Assembly: GCA_018268135.1 (NCBI GenBank)
Contig: JAFDXD010000154.1
Coordinates: 1 to 63,076 of the forward strand
Source: Bacteroidota bacterium
Lineage (GTDB): Bacteria; Bacteroidota; Bacteroidia; Chitinophagales; Chitinophagaceae
Direction: 5' to 3'
Length of the DNA: 63,076 nt
A model generated the notes under the pieces. It worked only from the letters and a program-made list of their open reading frames with translations. It did not search any database and was not told where the DNA came from. This document shows positions 59,880-63,076 of this stretch, in pieces (the first letter of the stretch is position 1; each line of letters opens with the position of its first letter). Position numbers and translations under genes: made by a program.

Positions 59880-61880
59880 TTAAAATGCGAAGCCCTGTAG
59901 TTCGTTGCCGTCTGATTTATAATAAACCATTTTACCCAGTTCATCTAATTTGTAATCAGGATCTTTTTTATCGCCAAAAATCATTTTTTTAATTTCTTTT
60001 CCTGATATTTTATCTATCATCATGATGCCTGCATCTTTTGCATTGTTGCTTCCGCCAAAGTTTGTGAGCATTGCCATATAATTATTTGCCTCTTTGGTAG
60101 CTTTAAATCTTTTACTAATGGAGGCAAAACTGCTTGCTGCTGCCCCTGCAAAATTTGAAGCCATAGCATTCGCATTTTTTATATCCCTGTCCAAAGCGGG
60201 GTCGGTGCTGCCATAATAACCCTTAGCATAACTTAACTGTGCACTTCTTGCTGCAGAAGCCCCAGCTATCATGGCACTTGATAAGCCTCCCAGGCCACTT
60301 AATAATTTACCTGCCATGGTGCGGCCGGGCGCCGGCTCATAAGTATGCCACTGTTGCTTTGCTGAAAAATCGTACAGCCTGGCATTTTGATCAGAAGTAA
60401 GCAATACCCCATTGGCCCTTACCTGTATGGAAGTGGGATCTTCTTTACCATCAAAATTAATTCCGCTTACCCACTCATTCAGGTCGCCATTTTCAAAATC
60501 AATTTTATAAATAATATTATTTGCAAAAACAAAACCAGTTTTTTCATCTTTGTTATCTCCTACACAATTTTTTACCGAAAAACCTTTTTTCCATACTTTA
60601 TCGCCAGATTCGAGGTCTAAAATATTTATTTGATCGGTGGTACGGAAGTATAAACCCTGAGGCATTATTTGCAAATCCCTTATTTCGCCTTTAATTGACA
60701 ATGGCTTTTTGGTAATGGATTTTCCCTGGTCGAGATCAACAATACTGATAAAATTTGTACCCTGGTCTCTTTCGGTAGCAAGTATTAATTTTTTATCTTT
60801 TAATTTATAGGCAATTACATCTCCCTGCAAATCCACATCGCTATCCCATTTTTGATTGCCGGTAGCGGGGTCTATACAAAGTAGTGATGCCCTGTTTTTT
60901 TTGCCGGCGCTGGATCTTTTTATTTTTCCCAGCAGGCCTCCGCCTGAGCTGTTTGATTTGGCAATATCTCCCTGTGTTTTTTCGGCAGTTGCTATCAACA
61001 TGCCATGTGTATCGTATAAAATATTTGTAATGGGCGATGGCAATTCTACCCTCTTCCAAAGCTCTTTACCATCTGCTACATTAAAGGCTGTAAGAATATC
61101 CTGGTTCCAGAAATAGATGATGCTTTTATCGTCTCTCTGAAAAAAATCTGCCGAAGTAATGGTAGCCTGCTCATTGGCTTCTTTATCGAGGTTTTTGCCA
61201 ATCTTAAAGCCGCTAAACATACTTTTCTTTTCTTCTTTTGGAGCTACTACCGGCAAATCGCTTTTCATATCTACGCTATACAATATTTCGCCGGTATTAT
61301 TATTTAGCTTATAAATATTACGGTTAGTAGCTATGAACAATCCATCGGGGGTTTCGCCTGCCTCAGATACAATTTGCTCCGAATTTTTTTCAAACAATTT
61401 TGACTGCTCCCATACTTTTTGGCCATCTGCCAAATTAACTTTCATTAATAATGGCTTGCCGGTATTGCTTGTACCATAAAACAGTACTGCATTTTGCTTA
61501 ATGAGGTAAATTCTTTTTTGAAGCACTTGAATACCCAAATCTTTTGAGTTTGCAATTAGCTTGCCGGTAACTACATCTACAATACTGTTTACAGATTTAG
61601 TAAGCCCCCGCTTTGCCAATACTATATAGGGCGTACCTTCTATGGGGTCGTAGTTTTCTTCCTGAATGTTTTCAATTTGGTCTAATTTCCAAATTTCTTT
61701 GCCCTCTGAGGGGCTTATGCCGTATAAGGCATCATTGGTACCTACTACCAATATGCCGGCATCGGTAATTTTATACCACTTTACTTTTGAAGGAAAAGTT
61801 TTTGTCCAGTCTGTGGCTTGCTGAGCCCATAATACCGCTGCTGAAAAGATAAGCAGGGTTGATAAAATAATTTTTTTCAT
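59880..61880 (-). CDS. Exported PQQ-like beta-propeller repeat protein
   Basis: 666 aa from the ATG at 61880 (MKKIILSTLLIFSAAVLWAQ, a signal peptide); the frame is open to 61928, but the -7 element lies between. At least six repeats with the motif DGKELWK/ATGNQKWD/ESGDKVWK identify a PQQ-repeat propeller of the BamB or quinoprotein type, here without recognisable catalytic ligands. A Gly/Ala/Ser-rich stretch (about 540-620) follows the propeller. Substrate unknown; a structural role or PQQ-independent scaffold is possible. Confidence 0.8.
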   Translation of the reverse strand: MKKIILSTLLIFSAAVLWAQQATDWTKTFPSKVKWYKITDAGILVVGTNDALYGISPSEGKEIWKLDQIENIQEENYDPIEGTPYIVLAKRGLTKSVNSIVDVVTGKLIANSKDLGIQVLQKRIYLIKQNAVLFYGTSNTGKPLLMKVNLADGQKVWEQSKLFEKNSEQIVSEAGETPDGLFIATNRNIYKLNNNTGEILYSVDMKSDLPVVAPKEEKKSMFSGFKIGKNLDKEANEQATITSADFFQRDDKSIIYFWNQDILTAFNVADGKELWKRVELPSPITNILYDTHGMLIATAEKTQGDIAKSNSSGGGLLGKIKRSSAGKKNRASLLCIDPATGNQKWDSDVDLQGDVIAYKLKDKKLILATERDQGTNFISIVDLDQGKSITKKPLSIKGEIRDLQIMPQGLYFRTTDQINILDLESGDKVWKKGFSVKNCVGDNKDEKTGFVFANNIIYKIDFENGDLNEWVSGINFDGKEDPTSIQVRANGVLLTSDQNARLYDFSAKQQWHTYEPAPGRTMAGKLLSGLGGLSSAMIAGASAARSAQLSYAKGYYGSTDPALDRDIKNANAMASNFAGAAASSFASISKRFKATKEANNYMAMLTNFGGSNNAKDAGIMMIDKISGKEIKKMIFGDKKDPDYKLDELGKMVYYKSDGNELQGFAF

Positions 61881-61909
61881 ACACTTATTTTTGGTTGGTG
61901 AACTGTGTC

Positions 61910-61917
61910 CAAAAATA
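61910..61917 (-). promoter_or_regulatory. -7 element of the PQQ-repeat protein gene
   Basis: Minus strand TATTTTTG, full TAnnTTTG match, 29 bases before the ATG at 61880. It places the transcription start downstream of the in-frame ATG at 61928. Confidence 0.5.
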
Positions 61918-61959
61918 ATGTGTGGCAATAGTTGATGAAATACCCTGCAATGGGTATTT

Positions 61960-62289
61960 TTATTTTTTTAGCTTAGGATTTTGCTGGTGGCGAATGGCGT
62001 CTCTTGCAGATTTTTTTTCAAAATTTTTTGCGAGTGCATCTGTTAGGTTTACCCCGGTTTGATTGGCCAGGCAAATGAGCACCCATAGCACATCGGCCAT
62101 TTCATCTGCAAGTTCTTTATGTTTGTCGCTTTCTTTGTACGACTGCTCTCCATATTGGCGAACCAACAGCCTTGATAATTCGCCTACTTCTTCCATCAGT
62201 ATGCCGAGGTTGGTAAGTTCGCTAAAATATTTTACGCCGATGGTTTGGATCCATTGGTCTACTTGTTGTTGGGCTTGTTGTATTGTCAT
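61960..62289 (-). CDS. MazG-like nucleotide pyrophosphohydrolase
   Basis: 109 aa. The all-alpha NTP pyrophosphatase signature EEVGELSRLLV ... ELADEMADVLWVL gives the ExxE and ExxD metal ligands. House-cleaning enzymes of this type hydrolyse modified or excess NTPs; the preferred nucleotide is not known. Downstream of dtd in the same direction, 50 bases apart; both are quality-control enzymes. Confidence 0.9.
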   Translation of the reverse strand: MTIQQAQQQVDQWIQTIGVKYFSELTNLGILMEEVGELSRLLVRQYGEQSYKESDKHKELADEMADVLWVLICLANQTGVNLTDALAKNFEKKSARDAIRHQQNPKLKK

Positions 62290-62339
62290 TACATGTTTGT
62301 TTAAAAAAATAATGTTCCTAAAAAATTGAATTAAATAAA

Positions 62340-62792
62340 TTACTCTTTATTTTTTGTATCGATTATGATTGTTACAGGCCCATCGTTTAGTAAGGCTACT
62401 TTCATATCTGCACCAAACTCGCCGGTAAAAATTTGTTTTGAAAGATCTTTTTGTAACTGAGCAATTAATTTATTGTAAAGAGGAAATGCAATATCCGGTT
62501 TGGCAGCTTTTAAATAGCTTGGCCTGTTGCCTTTTTTGGTAGATGCGTGTAAGGTAAACTGGCTGATGAGCAAAATATCGCCATTGTTATCTTTTAAAGA
62601 AATATTAGGCACTTTATTATCATCATCAAAAATGCGAAGGTTCACTATTTTATTGCTGAGCCATGAGATGTCTTCATCATTGTCTGCCTCTTCAATACCC
62701 ACCAGTATCAATAAGCCGGTATTAATGGCGCTTTTTATATTTTGCTGAATGGTAACTGAGGCGGATGTTACTCTTTGTATAACTGCACGCAT
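62340..62792 (-). CDS. dtd: D-aminoacyl-tRNA deacylase
   Basis: 150 aa; removes D-amino acids (and glycine) from tRNA. Start MRAVIQRVTSASV, then SQFTLHASTKKGNRPSY and NDGPVTIIIDTKNKE with the GP motif of the active site. Normal length for the family. Its promoter is well formed. Confidence 0.95.
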   Translation of the reverse strand: MRAVIQRVTSASVTIQQNIKSAINTGLLILVGIEEADNDEDISWLSNKIVNLRIFDDDNKVPNISLKDNNGDILLISQFTLHASTKKGNRPSYLKAAKPDIAFPLYNKLIAQLQKDLSKQIFTGEFGADMKVALLNDGPVTIIIDTKNKE

Positions 62793-62809
62793 TTAGTTAT
62801 AAGTTTTAA

Positions 62810-62842
62810 TAAAGATACAGGATTAGGTATTTTGGTATCAAA
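62810..62842 (-). promoter_or_regulatory. dtd promoter
   Basis: Minus strand TTTG (62839-62842), 21-base spacer, TATCTTTA (62810-62817; 7 of 8 to TAnnTTTG), 17 bases before the ATG. Confidence 0.55.
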
Positions 62843-62871
62843 CCTTTATTCCTATTTGGTTTTTCTTTATT

Positions 62872-62897
62872 TACTTTTTGTATTGATACAAAAAGTA
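62872..62897. repeat. Palindromic intergenic repeat
   Basis: TACTTTTTGTAT (62872-62883) and ATACAAAAAGTA (62886-62897) form a perfect 12-bp palindrome with a 2-base centre, flanked outward by CTTTAT/ATAAAG. It resembles palindromic intergenic repeats I recall from other Bacteroidota genomes; unverified. Confidence 0.6.
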
Positions 62898-62982
62898 ACA
62901 ACAAAATAAAGGCTGCAAAAAAAGCTAAAAATTTGAATAGCTGCCTAAACCTATAAAGATATTAAAGAGTGAAATACCTGCC

Positions 62983-63076
62983 TACACTAATGCTGCTATG
63001 CAAACCGGGGCTGAAAAAAATAGCCCCGATAGTAATGGAAAGCCCGGTGAGGCCTATGTGCAGGGCTTGTGCCGGA
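62983..63076 (+). repeat. Dispersed structured repeat, copy C (cut by the window end)
   Basis: TACACTAATGCTG left part, hairpin CGGGGCT/AGCCCCG (63006-63012, 63022-63028), core CCGATAGTAATGGAAAGCCCG, and a second hairpin AAGCCC/GGGCTT (63040-63045, 63063-63068). The right end continues past the window. Confidence 0.7.

Noticed and set aside
1-63076. tRNA or rRNA genes, CRISPR array, transposase or phage genes
   Set aside because: Gaps were read on both strands and none showed the sequence features of these elements.

Overview
The window is an AT-rich, gene-dense stretch of a Bacteroidota chromosome, most likely from the Chitinophagales/Chitinophagaceae. The evidence is: gliding and type IX secretion (T9SS) genes at three separate places (gldF-gldG, gldB, gldK-gldL-gldM-gldN); two secreted proteins with T9SS C-terminal sorting domains; a MurF-alanine racemase fusion; and many start regions carrying the Bacteroidota promoter pattern (TTTG or TTG, 17-22 bases, then TAnnTTTG) instead of -35/-10 boxes. 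The genus is not identified. There are no rRNA or tRNA genes, no CRISPR array, no transposase and no phage genes. No gap exceeds 300 bases; the three largest (11143-11438, 22730-23011, 62793-63076) all hold non-coding structure.

Layout. 1-5.1 kb: two T9SS cargo genes and lspA. 5.2-11.1 kb: minus-strand operon gldF-gldG-terC-murF/alr. 11.1-15.2 kb: a candidate sRNA, a polyproline protein, a short isc cluster (iscS-iscU-iscA), methylmalonyl-CoA epimerase and an MBL hydrolase. 15.3-18.7 kb: a large protein with a degenerate peptidase domain, a TolB-like propeller and a barrel. 18.8-21.3 kb: two minus-strand blocks (membrane protein plus winged-helix regulator, then a COQ4-like protein, a lipid kinase and a DUF1361 protein) whose upstream regions share an inverted repeat. 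21.5-25.1 kb: class III aminotransferase, gamma carbonic anhydrase, small proteins and rsgA. 25.3-29.1 kb: a compact moxR-DUF58-BatD-like-batA operon. 29.2-35.8 kb: nadE, gldB, desaturase, apaG, SUI1 and nadC. 35.9-42.8 kb: gpmI with a haem-binding protein, an ECF sigma factor with an unusual membrane partner, a lipoprotein and uvrC. 42.9-47.8 kb: the T9SS core gldKLMN. 48-54.9 kb: a thioredoxin-domain protein, hemD, a DUF4271 protein, a BamA/TamA-like protein and hemW. 54.8-58.5 kb: gpsA, rnc, fabF, acpP. 58.7-63 kb: GNAT, YcxB-like, PQQ-repeat, MazG-like and dtd genes, then repeat DNA.

How the genes fit together. The gliding/T9SS genes supply the inner-membrane motor (GldL/GldM), the periplasmic ring (GldK/GldN), the lipoprotein GldB and the GldFG transporter, and the two sorting-domain proteins at the left end are possible cargo. 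Most other genes are housekeeping: cell wall (murF/alr, lspA), lipid (fabF, acpP, gpsA, desaturase), NAD (nadE, nadC), haem (hemD, hemW), Fe-S (isc), RNA and DNA maintenance (rnc, rsgA, uvrC, dtd).

The least explained signals are non-coding: a dispersed, apparently structured repeat present in three copies with a hairpin that is kept while its bases change; a palindromic repeat beside one copy; an orphan rho-independent terminator with hairpins upstream of it; a shared operator-like element around the winged-helix regulator; an rnc gene without an in-frame ATG; a run of three genes with TTG starts; and several genes whose promoter element lies only a few bases from the start codon, implying leaderless or nearly leaderless mRNAs.
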